Shown here in pieces: positions 8,690-18,056 of a stretch of DNA of 58,506 nucleotides. A program made the translations under genes and the position numbers. Source of the stretch: Chitinophagaceae bacterium UBA2791 (lineage in GTDB: Bacteria > Bacteroidota > Bacteroidia > Chitinophagales > Chitinophagaceae). Within the stretch, counting starts at the first letter, position 1, and the number at the start of each line of letters is the position of its first letter. Location of the stretch: positions 1 through 58,506 of the forward strand of contig DEHV01000068.1 in NCBI GenBank assembly GCA_002352105.1. Reading direction: 5' to 3'. The notes under the pieces are model-generated. The model did no database searches and was not told the DNA's origin. It was given only the letters and a program-made list of their open reading frames with translations.

Positions 8690-9475
8690 ATGGCAAAAAC
8701 AAAAAAGAAAGCTAAACCTGTTATTCTGATTACCAATGATGACGGCATCACCGCGCCGGGCATCAAAAACCTCGTAGAAGCAGTAAAAGACCTTGGAAAA
8801 GTGGTAGTGGTGGCGCCTGATAAGCCCCAGTCTGGCATGGGTCATGCCATTACCATCGGCCACCCCCTGAGATTAACGGCCGCGCACTCTTTTGAAGGGA
8901 TAGAAGCCTACCAATGTACCGGCACCCCGGTGGATTGCGTCAAACTGGCCGTGGATAAGATCCTGCACCGCAAACCCGACCTCTGCCTCAGCGGGATCAA
9001 TCACGGGGCCAACCATTCCATCAACGTCATCTATTCAGGCACAATGTCGGCCGCTGTAGAAGCCGCCATCGAAAGTATTCCCTCTATCGGGTTTTCCCTG
9101 CTCGACTACAGCATCGAGGCCGATTTTACGGCCGCTAAAAAGTACGCGCGCATCCTGGTGCAGAAGATGCTGGAGGAACCGATGGACAAGCATACCATCC
9201 TGAATGTCAATTTCCCGGCCGTTTCCGAAAACCTGATCAAGGGAATAAGGGTCTGCCGGCAGGCATACGCCAAATACATAGAGGATTTTGTTGAACGAAA
9301 CGATCCCAACAACAGAAAATATTTCTGGCTTACCGGCGAATTCGTAAACTTTGACAAGGGAAAGGATACAGATGTATGGGCCCTGGAGAACAATTATGTG
9401 AGCGTGGTGCCCGTCACTTTCGACCTGACCCACTATGAACTCAGGACCAAACTGAAAAAGGCCTGGAAATGGTAG
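8690..9475 (+). CDS. surE: 5'/3'-nucleotidase SurE
   Basis: Metal-dependent nucleoside monophosphatase acting on 5'- and 3'-NMPs, linked to stationary-phase survival. The 261-residue protein has the N-terminal metal-binding ILITNDDGITAPGI (Asp pair at about 17-18), PDKPQSGMGHAIT, the CTGTPVDCVKLA loop and SGINHGANHSINVIYSGTMSAAVEA, all in the expected order. It begins with a lysine-rich stretch (MAKTKKKAKP). A small membrane protein and lpxB follow on the same strand within 27 and 16 bp, suggesting one transcript. Confidence 0.95.
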   Translation: MAKTKKKAKPVILITNDDGITAPGIKNLVEAVKDLGKVVVVAPDKPQSGMGHAITIGHPLRLTAAHSFEGIEAYQCTGTPVDCVKLAVDKILHRKPDLCLSGINHGANHSINVIYSGTMSAAVEAAIESIPSIGFSLLDYSIEADFTAAKKYARILVQKMLEEPMDKHTILNVNFPAVSENLIKGIRVCRQAYAKYIEDFVERNDPNNRKYFWLTGEFVNFDKGKDTDVWALENNYVSVVPVTFDLTHYELRTKLKKAWKW

Positions 9476-9501
9476 CTTTCATCTCCCGGGAACACTAACC
9501 T

Positions 9502-9798
9502 ATGTTAAAAAAAGATAATCTGCAATTGGGTCTGCTGCTGGGGTTTCTCGCCCCGCTGCTCAGCGTGATCGTTTATTATTTTTATAAATTTTATCCCACG
9601 TTCGGCATAGGAGATTTTTTTTCCTTTCTCGGCCAGAACAAAACCCATATCAGCGCCATCTCCGTACCCTGCCTGCTCCTTAATATTGCGCTGTTCACTA
9701 TATATATCAATGCGCACAAGGATAAAACTGCGAGGGGCATTTTTGTCATCACGCTTATCTATGCCATCGCCAGCCTGGCGCTAAAATTTATATTATAG
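9502..9798 (+). CDS. small membrane protein between surE and lpxB
   Basis: A 98-residue protein with three hydrophobic segments: about 10-30 (LGLLLGFLAPLLSVIVYYFY), 50-70 (ISVPCLLLNIALFTIYI) and 78-97 (GIFVITLIYAIASLALKFIL). No catalytic motif is visible and I do not recognise a named family. Its position between surE and lpxB, with short gaps on both sides, suggests co-transcription and perhaps a link to lipid A or envelope work, but this is inference from context only. Confidence 0.7.
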   Translation: MLKKDNLQLGLLLGFLAPLLSVIVYYFYKFYPTFGIGDFFSFLGQNKTHISAISVPCLLLNIALFTIYINAHKDKTARGIFVITLIYAIASLALKFIL

Positions 9799-9814
9799 CC
9801 GATTACAAGAGCGT

Positions 9815-10942
9815 ATGAAATATTACATAATAGCGGGAGAGGCTTCCGGAGATCTTCATGGAAGCAATCTTATCAAAGAACTTAAAAAACTCGACAATAT
9901 CCCCGATATCCGTTGCTGGGGAGGCGATCTGATGGAGCAGGCCGGCGGAACCCTCGTAAAACATTACCGTCAGCTCGCTTTTATGGGTTTTATCGAGGTG
10001 GTAAGAAATATCCGGACCATCTTCCGCAACCTGCGCCTGTGCAAGGAAGATATCCTTGCCTTTAAACCCGATGTCATCGTGCTGATCGACTATCCTGGCT
10101 TTAACCTGCGCATTGCTTCCTGGGCGGCTAAGGAAGGCATTCCGGTGATCTATTATATCTCGCCGCAGGTATGGGCATGGAAGGAGAGCCGCGTAAAGCA
10201 GATCAGGAAAAATGTGAACAAAATGCTGGTGATCCTTCCTTTTGAAAAGGAGTTCTATAAGAAATGGGACTATGAAGTGGAATATGTCGGCCATCCGCTG
10301 GCAGAAACGATCAATGCCATTCAGAGCAGCCTGGAACCCGTCCCGGAAACCCTTCTCTCCCCCCTGAATGAAAAAAATATCATTGCGTTGCTGCCCGGAA
10401 GCCGGAAGCAGGAGGTGGCCAAGAAACTGCCCATTATGCTGGAAGCCAGCGCCGCCTTTCCTGAATACCGCTTTATCGTCGCCAAAGCGAGCTCACTCGA
10501 CGATTCCTTTTATGATCAGTTCATGACCGCTTATCCCAATGTTCGTTCCATCCGCAACAAAACCTATGAGCTGCTGATGCAATCCAAGGCAGCCTTGGTC
10601 ACATCGGGCACGGCAACGCTGGAAACCGCCCTGCTGGGCGTTCCGCAAGTGGTTTGCTATAAGGGGTCGCCTGTTTCCTATGAGATTGCCAAGAGACTGA
10701 TCAGGATCAAATACATTTCGCTGGTGAACCTGATCATGGATAAGCAAGTGGTGAAGGAACTCATTCAACACGAGTTGACGACCGAAAACGTAAAAAGGGA
10801 ACTGAGCCGCATTCTGAACGACCAGCAGGCCATACGGCAGATCGCCGCCGATTATGCCGCCTTAAAAAACATATTGGAAGAAGGCGGGCATGCTTCCCAG
10901 AAAGCCGCCGCGATCATTTACAATTACGTACGGGATCATTGA
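9815..10942 (+). CDS. lpxB: lipid-A-disaccharide synthase
   Basis: GT19 glycosyltransferase that joins UDP-2,3-diacylglucosamine and lipid X (2,3-diacylglucosamine-1-phosphate) into the lipid A disaccharide at the inner membrane face. The 375-residue protein opens with YYIIAGEASGDLHGSNLI, the family signature; IDYPGFNLRIA, YYISPQVWAWKESRVKQI, LLPGSRKQEV and the C-terminal TSGTATLETALLGVPQVVCYKG (only the ATLETALLGVPQVV core is needed) follow in the right order. Last gene of the surE run; the lipid A pathway confirms a Gram-negative cell. Confidence 0.95.
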   Translation: MKYYIIAGEASGDLHGSNLIKELKKLDNIPDIRCWGGDLMEQAGGTLVKHYRQLAFMGFIEVVRNIRTIFRNLRLCKEDILAFKPDVIVLIDYPGFNLRIASWAAKEGIPVIYYISPQVWAWKESRVKQIRKNVNKMLVILPFEKEFYKKWDYEVEYVGHPLAETINAIQSSLEPVPETLLSPLNEKNIIALLPGSRKQEVAKKLPIMLEASAAFPEYRFIVAKASSLDDSFYDQFMTAYPNVRSIRNKTYELLMQSKAALVTSGTATLETALLGVPQVVCYKGSPVSYEIAKRLIRIKYISLVNLIMDKQVVKELIQHELTTENVKRELSRILNDQQAIRQIAADYAALKNILEEGGHASQKAAAIIYNYVRDH

Positions 10943-11002
10943 AACACGCGTTTTCCCGGCCCGGGTAAACCGCGCGAGCTCCCTGTTTCCCGACAGAAAC
11001 CG

Positions 11003-11176
11003 CTAACCTTTTTTAAACACCAGCAGTTTCAGTATCATAGTGATCACCGCTATGATAAATATGAATAGCGAAAGGCGGTTTATTCCATGCATATACCTCA
11101 TCCATTTGGTATTGGGCGCATTCGGATCCCGTTTCCGGAGATAAAGGTATTCGGCTATTTGTCTCCACACTCCCAT
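11003..11176 (-). CDS. small DUF6728-like membrane protein
   Basis: A 57-residue ORF starting at the ATG at 11176 reads MGVWRQIAEYLYLRKRDPNA, then APNTKWMRYMHGINR, then a single transmembrane helix (LSLFIFIIAVITMILKLLVF) and a short basic end. The pattern of an amphipathic aromatic N-terminus, RKRDPxAP, MHGIN and one C-terminal helix agrees with small Bacteroidota proteins I recall as DUF6728; the assignment is from memory. It is convergent with lpxB (61 bp) and stands alone. Function unknown. Confidence 0.7.
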   Translation of the reverse strand: MGVWRQIAEYLYLRKRDPNAPNTKWMRYMHGINRLSLFIFIIAVITMILKLLVFKKG

Positions 11177-11380
11177 GATCTATACAGAATAAGTAGTAAA
11201 ATATTGTTTAATCGCGGGTATCGACCGGCTTTAAAATTGATTCGCTGCCGCAAACCGTATAAAGTCCGGCGGGTCGCTACCAATCGGTAAAGTTAACGAT
11301 CTTCCCGAAGCCATGACGGAGAAAGCATATCTATGCAACAGTACGGCAAACAGCGGCAAATGATGACGGGCCATGACGGG

Positions 11381-12646
11381 TCAGACCGGCAGGGTCGTTT
11401 CGGGAGGTTGTTTGCGGAGACCCGGCCTGGGGTTTCTTTCCCGCCTTCTTTTTCTCAGAAAGCGGACATGCAATACCCCGATCCCTATGGCAATGATCCC
11501 TTCCATTAAAACAGTCAGTTGAACGCCAATATAATGCGATACAAATCCGATGATCAGCCCTCCCAGCGGTTGCATCCCAAAAAAAGCCATTGCATAGATA
11601 CTGATGACCCTTCCCCGCATGGAGGGGTCGACAGCCGTCTGGATCAGCGTGTTGGTAAGGGTAACCTGCGACATCATGCCAAAGGCTGCGATCATCACAA
11701 AACCCAGGGCCAGGGGATACAAGGTTGCATGGGAAAACAAGGCCAGCCCTACGCCAAAAACAAAGGTATTTATCGCCAGTATTTTCCTGAGATTGGTTCC
11801 GGGTCTTAGCGAGGCAAGAAAAATAGCGCCTGTGAAGGCCCCGAAGCCGATAACGCTGTCGATCACCCCAAAGGTATAGGCAGAACCCTGAAAAATATCC
11901 TTGGCATATACGGGGATCAGCGTACTGAAAGGCAGCACAAACAAGCTGATCAACGCCAGCATCGCCAGCACAAAGGAGATATCCGGCGTTCGGCGCACAT
12001 AGATCAGCCCTTCCCGCAATTCGGATAAAATATTCTTGTTGATGAGCTTTGGCGCCCGTTTGGGCAAACGCATCATCAGCAGGGAAATGATCACGGCCAC
12101 AAAGCTCAGGGCATTCGACCCGAAGCAAACAACATCGCCAAATCGCTCTATCACCAGTCCCGCTATACCCGGGCCGATCAGCCGGGACAGGTTGACCATG
12201 GAAGAATTCAGCGCCAGCGCGTTGGGCAGGTCTTTTTTATCATCCACCATATCATATACCAACGACTGCCGCGCAGGAATATCGAAGGCATTGACGATGC
12301 CCAGCCATACGCTCAGTGCGAGCACTTCCCAAACGCTGTACTTTCCATAAAATATCAGCAGCGTGAGCAACACGGCCTGAACCATCGACAATACCTGCGT
12401 CGCCAGCAATACCCGATACCGGTCGTACCGGTCGGCTATAACGCCCCCGATAAACGAAAATAAAAAGGAGGGAAACATGGTAGCGAACAGCGTTAGCCCC
12501 AGCATAAATTTCGAGTGCGTCAATGAGTACACCACCCAACTCACCGCGGTTTTCTGCATCCAGGTGCCAATAAGAGAGACCGATTGGCCGAAAAAATATA
12601 ACCTGTAGTTGCGACTTTTAAAAGCCTGGAAAGTATAAATTGCCAT
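11381..12646 (-). CDS. MFS transporter, MFS_3/EntS-like exporter
   Basis: About 421 residues with twelve hydrophobic segments. FQAFKSRNYRLYFFGQSVSLIGTWMQ is the typical start of the MFS_3 (transmembrane secretion effector, EntS-like) group; the loop 2-3 motif is GGVIADRYDRYRVL. NAFDIPARQSLVYDMV and NLSRLIGPGIAGLVI are further family stretches, and the C-terminal half has SIYAMAFFGMQPLGGLIIGF. I place the start at the ATG at 12646 (MAIYTFQAF); the frame stays open 20 codons further, to 12706. The C-terminus is basic. Substrate is not readable from sequence; relatives export siderophores or drugs. The gene stands alone between DUF6728 and the divergent Kelch gene 1. Confidence 0.85.
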   Translation of the reverse strand: MAIYTFQAFKSRNYRLYFFGQSVSLIGTWMQKTAVSWVVYSLTHSKFMLGLTLFATMFPSFLFSFIGGVIADRYDRYRVLLATQVLSMVQAVLLTLLIFYGKYSVWEVLALSVWLGIVNAFDIPARQSLVYDMVDDKKDLPNALALNSSMVNLSRLIGPGIAGLVIERFGDVVCFGSNALSFVAVIISLLMMRLPKRAPKLINKNILSELREGLIYVRRTPDISFVLAMLALISLFVLPFSTLIPVYAKDIFQGSAYTFGVIDSVIGFGAFTGAIFLASLRPGTNLRKILAINTFVFGVGLALFSHATLYPLALGFVMIAAFGMMSQVTLTNTLIQTAVDPSMRGRVISIYAMAFFGMQPLGGLIIGFVSHYIGVQLTVLMEGIIAIGIGVLHVRFLRKRRRERNPRPGLRKQPPETTLPV

Positions 12647-12833
12647 ACATGGTTGCGCTGTTGTCTTCTCCGCAAAAATGAATATTCTCTTCAGGGGGGC
12701 GATCAAATATACGGCTTCCGCTATTCTTGGTCGGGCAATAAATAATTTATTCCAGTACTCCCATCGACCTCTTGCCGGTGTCTGTTATTTCGAATCTCAT
12801 TCCAACAAGCCATAAAAAATAAAAACGATTGTT

Positions 12834-15374
12834 ATGCGCGCTAATCTTCCCCGCAGGAAATTTTTAAAGGATTCCAGCCTGGGCTTCGGCGGTCTTTTCA
12901 TCTTTGGCCCCTGCTTAAAAGGATGCGAAACAGCATTGGACGACTTAGAGTCTTCTTCAGAACTTTCCCTGAATGCCAATACCTGGACGCGTATTTTAAA
13001 AGAAGAGCAGGGCGCCCGGCGGTTCAGTTCCTTCCGCTATGTTCCGGACATAGACCGGTTCTTACTCTGGGGGTTCCACGAATATCTCAACGACGACTAT
13101 AACTATACCAGCGCCGAAATACCCTGGACCGGCAATAAAGAATACGATATGGTAGGTTTCAACCCTACGGCAGGACGCTGGGAAAACCAGATCCCACAAC
13201 AGAAGCAAGAGGAGTGGGAAAAACAATTGCCGCCGATGTATCTAACAAATAATTACTATGGCATCACTCCCGGCTATGATCTTAGCCAGTTAAAGATCCG
13301 CGAAGGCGTTCTTCGCCCCGACCTCAATATTGTGGGCGACCAGGTCGCCTACGACAGCAAACGCCGCCGCATGGTCTATTTCATCAGCGGAAGAACCTAT
13401 GCTTACCTCGTGGAAAAACGAGAATGGGTGGATATCGGCGGAGAAGATTCGCCTCCACCCGTATCTTTCGGATCCCTATGCTATGATCCATTTAAAGACC
13501 GGATCATCCTGTCCGGCGGAGGCCATGTGGCCGAGACCGGCCCTGACGGGCGGCCCGTTGGCTATACCTCTACCTGGATCTACGACTGCGCATCCGGGCA
13601 ATGGTCGCGCTTAAAAACCTCCGCAGAGCCGCCTCCGCGCATGTGCACGCGAGCAGTCTGCGATACTCGCAATAAAACAATGGTCGTGTTTGGCGGCGAT
13701 GCGCAGAGCAGTTGGCTGGGCGATACCTGGATACTGGATCTGAAGACAGATACCTGGAGCCAAAGTAAAAACGCCAAAGGTCCCGGCGCCCGCGCCGGCC
13801 ATTTTACCGTTTACGATCCTACGACCGGGCTGGTCATCATTGGCGGAGGTTATAATGATAGCAACCTCTCCGATATGTGGGGCTATGATACCGCTAAGGA
13901 CTCCTGGGCCAAACTCCAGGGAGAGGTTCCGGAGGGTTGGTTTATCGCTGCCGACATTGTCCCTAAAAAAAGCATGATCGTGCTGACCACTTCCTCAAAA
14001 ACTGAAGGCGATACCGAGACTTGTAACGAAATTTATCCTGTAAGGACCACCTGGGCTTATACCATCAAAAAGAAAGGATTGGTCGACGGTCCGGCGGAAG
14101 CCAGAGAAACCACAGCTATCCTCAAGCGCAAGCCTGAAGAGGTTACAGCCGGCACAGCGCTTGATCCGGTTCGCCGCAGCGAACAAGCCAAACGCATCCA
14201 GGATATGCGCGATAACCGGTGGATACATTTCTCTAATCCTGGTCGCACGGCGCCTATCCGCGGCTGGGGTTCCTGCGCCTTCGATACGGACAGGGGACGC
14301 ATCATTACCTGGGGCGGCGGGCATTGCAGTTATGGCGGCAACGATTATGATTTCTACGATGTCGCTGAGAATACCTGGATCGCCAGTCCGCATCCAGCCG
14401 AATACCCCGAACGCGCCTGGGATAAGGGCGTCAAGCCCGGAGGATTGACCTTCAGCGGCGCCCCCTGGGTACGCCATGGCCGGAAAATATTCGCATACGA
14501 CCCGGTGAGCAAGAAAGTTATTAGTACGCGCACGGTATTCCTGACTGCGGGCTACGAACCGGAGGCTTTAAAAAATATAGAAGCCCCCTCTCCCATAGCG
14601 CCGAAAGATCAATATAAAAAAGCGAATTATACCAAATGGACGACCTGGGCATACGATGAGAAAGAAAAAAATGGATGGGAAATTATTTGTAGCGGCCGGA
14701 TCGGACTGGACCTGACCGTTCAAACGCCGCATGGCGTGATGGCCGTCGACCATAACTGGGGAACGCAAGTAGTGACTCCGGGCCTCAGCCTCGGAACAAC
14801 CGATCCAAGAGATCGCGTCAACATGAGCGCCTGGAATGGAAAACCCATGGTAGACAATTCTGTTTACCTGCTCAAGGTGGCAGAGCGCAAGTGGGAAAAG
14901 CTTACCGTTGAAGGCCCCTGGCCGCAGAACCTATACGAAATGACCGCACTGGTATACGATTCGCGCCGCAACCAATTGCTCCTTCATGGAGCAGGGCCAA
15001 AACGCGACGAGCTCTGGCGTTTTAAACTAGATACCGGCAAATGGGAAAAGATAGAACCCGGCTATGCCAAAAGCGCCGGCGGACGCCCCCCTGCCTGCTT
15101 CCGGGAAGCGGTCTATTTAGAAAAGGACGACCTGATGCTTACTTTCGAGAGACCTACCAACGCCGGGTCGCAGGGCGGATTCTGGGCTTACCGGGTAAGC
15201 GAAAACCGCTGGCACAAACTGGATATTCAACTCCCTGCCGGCCTGACGATGAAAAACATGAGCTCGCAGGACCGGGGCTGGGCCTATGATCCCATTCATG
15301 ACAGGGTGGTAATGGCGCTGGGGTATATGGGCCGGCTCGAAGTATATGGCCTGAAGTTCAGCTTCCGAGGATAA
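12834..15374 (+). CDS. Tat-exported Kelch-repeat protein, copy 1
   Basis: An 846-residue protein with a twin-arginine signal (MRANLPRRKFLKDSSLGFGG) and then many Kelch-type blades: for example GSLCYDPFKDRIILSGGGHV, VVFGGDAQSSWLGDTWILDL, GLVIIGGGYNDSNLSDMWGY and IITWGGGHCSYGGNDYDFYD. Glycine pairs followed by aromatic/Trp positions about 50 residues apart indicate one or two beta-propellers filling the whole protein. The family is not one I can name; galactose-oxidase-like propellers are similar in fold, but the catalytic Tyr-Cys arrangement is not evident. Unlike copies 2 and 3 it has two cysteines just after the signal helix (GPCLKGCE), so lipid attachment is conceivable. First of three paralogues reading the same way. 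Confidence 0.85.
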   Translation: MRANLPRRKFLKDSSLGFGGLFIFGPCLKGCETALDDLESSSELSLNANTWTRILKEEQGARRFSSFRYVPDIDRFLLWGFHEYLNDDYNYTSAEIPWTGNKEYDMVGFNPTAGRWENQIPQQKQEEWEKQLPPMYLTNNYYGITPGYDLSQLKIREGVLRPDLNIVGDQVAYDSKRRRMVYFISGRTYAYLVEKREWVDIGGEDSPPPVSFGSLCYDPFKDRIILSGGGHVAETGPDGRPVGYTSTWIYDCASGQWSRLKTSAEPPPRMCTRAVCDTRNKTMVVFGGDAQSSWLGDTWILDLKTDTWSQSKNAKGPGARAGHFTVYDPTTGLVIIGGGYNDSNLSDMWGYDTAKDSWAKLQGEVPEGWFIAADIVPKKSMIVLTTSSKTEGDTETCNEIYPVRTTWAYTIKKKGLVDGPAEARETTAILKRKPEEVTAGTALDPVRRSEQAKRIQDMRDNRWIHFSNPGRTAPIRGWGSCAFDTDRGRIITWGGGHCSYGGNDYDFYDVAENTWIASPHPAEYPERAWDKGVKPGGLTFSGAPWVRHGRKIFAYDPVSKKVISTRTVFLTAGYEPEALKNIEAPSPIAPKDQYKKANYTKWTTWAYDEKEKNGWEIICSGRIGLDLTVQTPHGVMAVDHNWGTQVVTPGLSLGTTDPRDRVNMSAWNGKPMVDNSVYLLKVAERKWEKLTVEGPWPQNLYEMTALVYDSRRNQLLLHGAGPKRDELWRFKLDTGKWEKIEPGYAKSAGGRPPACFREAVYLEKDDLMLTFERPTNAGSQGGFWAYRVSENRWHKLDIQLPAGLTMKNMSSQDRGWAYDPIHDRVVMALGYMGRLEVYGLKFSFRG

Positions 15375-15551
15375 GCGAAGATGCTAACATAATAGAACAA
15401 ACGAAGATAGCCGGGAAATCCCGGCATAAGCCGGAATGATAGCAAGTCGGGGTCTGCCAGACGAAGAGAGAGCGGGTAAACCGCCCTTAGCGTTATACAA
15501 ACAGGCAGTTTAACCTTATTCAACAAACAATAAAAACAAAAAACGATTGTT
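15375..15551. other. spacer between Kelch genes 1 and 2
   Basis: Holds a GCCGGG-AAAT-CCCGGC hairpin (around 15412-15427, no T run) and, in the last 45 bases, the leader TTAACCTTATTCAACAA that is repeated before copy 3. The final bases AAAACGATTGTT-ATG are shared by all three copies. No gene seen. Confidence 0.5.
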
Positions 15552-18056
15552 ATGCGCGCTAATCTTCCCCGTAGAAAATTTTTAAAAAGCTCCACGCTGG
15601 GCTTCGGCGGTCTTTTCATCTTTGGCCCCGGTGCAAAGGGATTTGAAACAGAACTTGCGGACTTACAGCCGCCTGCAGGACTTTCCCTGAATGCCAATAC
15701 CTGGACCCGTATTTTAAAAGATGAGTACGGCGCCCGGCGATTCAGTTCCTTCCGCTATGCCCCGCATATAGACCGCTTCTTATTATGGGGATTCCACGAA
15801 TATCGGAGCGAAAATTATGGAGGTCCTGAAAAACCCTGGACAGACAATAAGGAATACGATATGGTGGGTTTTAACCCGGTTGCAAGCCGCTGGGAAAACC
15901 AGTTCCCGCAAAACAAGCAAAAAGAGTGGGAACGCCAGCTGCCACCCATGCACCTCATTGATAATTACTGGGGGAACACCCCCGGGCATTATTATACCCA
16001 GTTAAAAATCCGCGAAGGCGTACTCCGCCCCGATCTCAATATTGTAAGCGACCAGATTACGTATGACAGCAAACGCGGCAGGATGGTCTATTTCATCGGC
16101 GGAAGAACATATGCCTATCTCGTGGAAAAACGAGAATGGGTGGATATCGGCGGAGAAGATTCGCCTCCACCCGTATCTTTCGGATCCCTATGCTATGATC
16201 CCTTCAAAGATCGGATCATCCTGTTTGGCGGCGGTCATATTGCCGAGACGGGGCCGGATGGCCGGCTTGTTGGTTATACCGGCACATGGGTCTATAACTG
16301 CGCATCCGGGCAATGGTCGCGTTTAGCATCCTCCGTTGAACCGCCTCCGCGTATGTGCACGCGTTTGGTCTGCGATACCCGCAACCAAACAATAGTCGTC
16401 TTTGGCGGCGATGCCCAGAGCAGCTGGCTGGGCGATACCTGGATACTGGACCTGACGAGCGATACCTGGCGACAAAGCAAAAATCCCAAAGGCCCCGGCG
16501 CCCGCGCCGGCCATTTCGCCGTTTACGATCCCGCGACCGGATTGGTGATCATTGGCGGAGGCTATAATGATAAGAACCTCTCGGATATGTGGGGATATGA
16601 TACCGCAACGGATTCCTGGGCAAAGCTCCAGGGCGAGGTACCGACCGGCTGGTTTATCGCCGCCGACATCATCCCCGAAAAAAGCAGGATCGTGCTGACC
16701 ACCTCCACAAAAAGCGAGGGAGATACCCGCGGCTGTAATGAGATCTATCCCGTCAGGACCACCTGGGCCTACCAGGTAAAAAAACAGGGACTGATCGATG
16801 GCGCTGCAGAAGGCAGGGAAACCACGGCAATCCTCAAACGCAACCCCGAAGAGACCGCCGCCGGCACAGCGCCCGATCCTGCCCGCCGCAGCGCACAACA
16901 AAAACGCATCCAGGGCATGCCCGATAACCAATGGATCCATTTCCCCGATCCCGGTCGCAAGGCAATCATCCGCACCTGGGGCTCCTGCGCCTTCGATACG
17001 GACAGAGGACGCATCATCACCTGGGGAGGCGGGCATTGCGGCTATGGCGGCAATGATTACGACTCTTATGATGTTGCAGAGCATACCTGGATCGCCAGTC
17101 CGCACGAAGCCGAATACCCGGAACGCGCCTGGGATAAGGGTATAAACCAGGGAGGCGTGACCTTCAACGGTTCGCCCTGGATGACCCATGGTCGAAAAAT
17201 ATACGCTTATGACCCGGTAAGCAGAAAGATCATTAACATGAAAACTGTATCGCTGACCGCCGGTTATGACCCCCAAATATTAAAAAGAATAATAAACCCT
17301 TCGCCCAAGGCGCCGGATAGAAACCAATATACAAGACCGAGCTATGCCAAATTGGTCACCTGGTCCTATGATGAGAAGAATGGATGGGAAATCGTCTGCG
17401 GCGGTCTGCCAGGCCTGGACCTAACCGTACAAACGCCGTACGGGGTAATGGCGATAGACTATAACTGGGGAGCAGTCAGCAATAAAACCCGCGCCGATAT
17501 GAGCGTCTGGAAGGGACAGCCGATGGTAGATAATTCTGTTTACCTGCTCAAGGTGATCGACCGCAAATGGGACAAGCTTACCATCGAAGGCCCGTGGCCG
17601 CAAAATCTTTATGAGATGACCGCACTGGTATATGACTCACGCCGTAACCAGCTGATCCTTCATGGGGCAGGACCAGAACGAGACGAACTCTGGCGCTTTA
17701 TACTGAATACAGGAAGATGGGAAAAGATAGAACCTGGCTATGCCGAAAGCGCCGGCGGATACGCTCCCGTCTGCACCCGTGAAGCAGTCTACCTGGAAAA
17801 GGATGATACATTTTTAACTTTTGGCGGACCGGGAGGCGACAGGACAAAAGCCGGATTCTGGGCTTACCGGGTAGGGGAAAACCGATGGCACAAACTGGAT
17901 ATCCAGCCCCCTGCAGAAAAAACAATGAACCAGATGTTCTCGCAAAACAAAGGCTGGGTCTACGATCCCATTCATGACCGGGTGTGGATGGTACTAGGAC
18001 TCACAGGAGATACGGGTCGCGCCGAAATGTACGGCCTGAAGTTTAGCTTCACCTAA
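15552..18056 (+). CDS. Tat-exported Kelch-repeat protein, copy 2
   Basis: An 834-residue paralogue of copies 1 and 3 with the same Tat signal (MRANLPRRKFLKSSTLGFGG) and the same blade pattern, including WVDIGGEDSPPPVSFGSLCY, VVFGGDAQSSWLGDTWILDL and WGGGHCGYGGNDYDSYD. It starts 177 bp after copy 1, with the same leader bases as copy 3. The 3' end overlaps the stop of the convergent response-regulator gene by 4 bp (18053-18056). At DNA level some blocks are identical to copy 1 only and others to copy 3 only, as expected from gene conversion. Function unknown; probably periplasmic or outer-surface. Confidence 0.85.
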   Translation: MRANLPRRKFLKSSTLGFGGLFIFGPGAKGFETELADLQPPAGLSLNANTWTRILKDEYGARRFSSFRYAPHIDRFLLWGFHEYRSENYGGPEKPWTDNKEYDMVGFNPVASRWENQFPQNKQKEWERQLPPMHLIDNYWGNTPGHYYTQLKIREGVLRPDLNIVSDQITYDSKRGRMVYFIGGRTYAYLVEKREWVDIGGEDSPPPVSFGSLCYDPFKDRIILFGGGHIAETGPDGRLVGYTGTWVYNCASGQWSRLASSVEPPPRMCTRLVCDTRNQTIVVFGGDAQSSWLGDTWILDLTSDTWRQSKNPKGPGARAGHFAVYDPATGLVIIGGGYNDKNLSDMWGYDTATDSWAKLQGEVPTGWFIAADIIPEKSRIVLTTSTKSEGDTRGCNEIYPVRTTWAYQVKKQGLIDGAAEGRETTAILKRNPEETAAGTAPDPARRSAQQKRIQGMPDNQWIHFPDPGRKAIIRTWGSCAFDTDRGRIITWGGGHCGYGGNDYDSYDVAEHTWIASPHEAEYPERAWDKGINQGGVTFNGSPWMTHGRKIYAYDPVSRKIINMKTVSLTAGYDPQILKRIINPSPKAPDRNQYTRPSYAKLVTWSYDEKNGWEIVCGGLPGLDLTVQTPYGVMAIDYNWGAVSNKTRADMSVWKGQPMVDNSVYLLKVIDRKWDKLTIEGPWPQNLYEMTALVYDSRRNQLILHGAGPERDELWRFILNTGRWEKIEPGYAESAGGYAPVCTREAVYLEKDDTFLTFGGPGGDRTKAGFWAYRVGENRWHKLDIQPPAEKTMNQMFSQNKGWVYDPIHDRVWMVLGLTGDTGRAEMYGLKFSFT

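Noticed and set aside
11331..12128. 265-codon open frame on the minus strand
   Set aside because: Shadow of the MFS transporter gene; composition is Cys/Arg-rich and no family pattern is seen.
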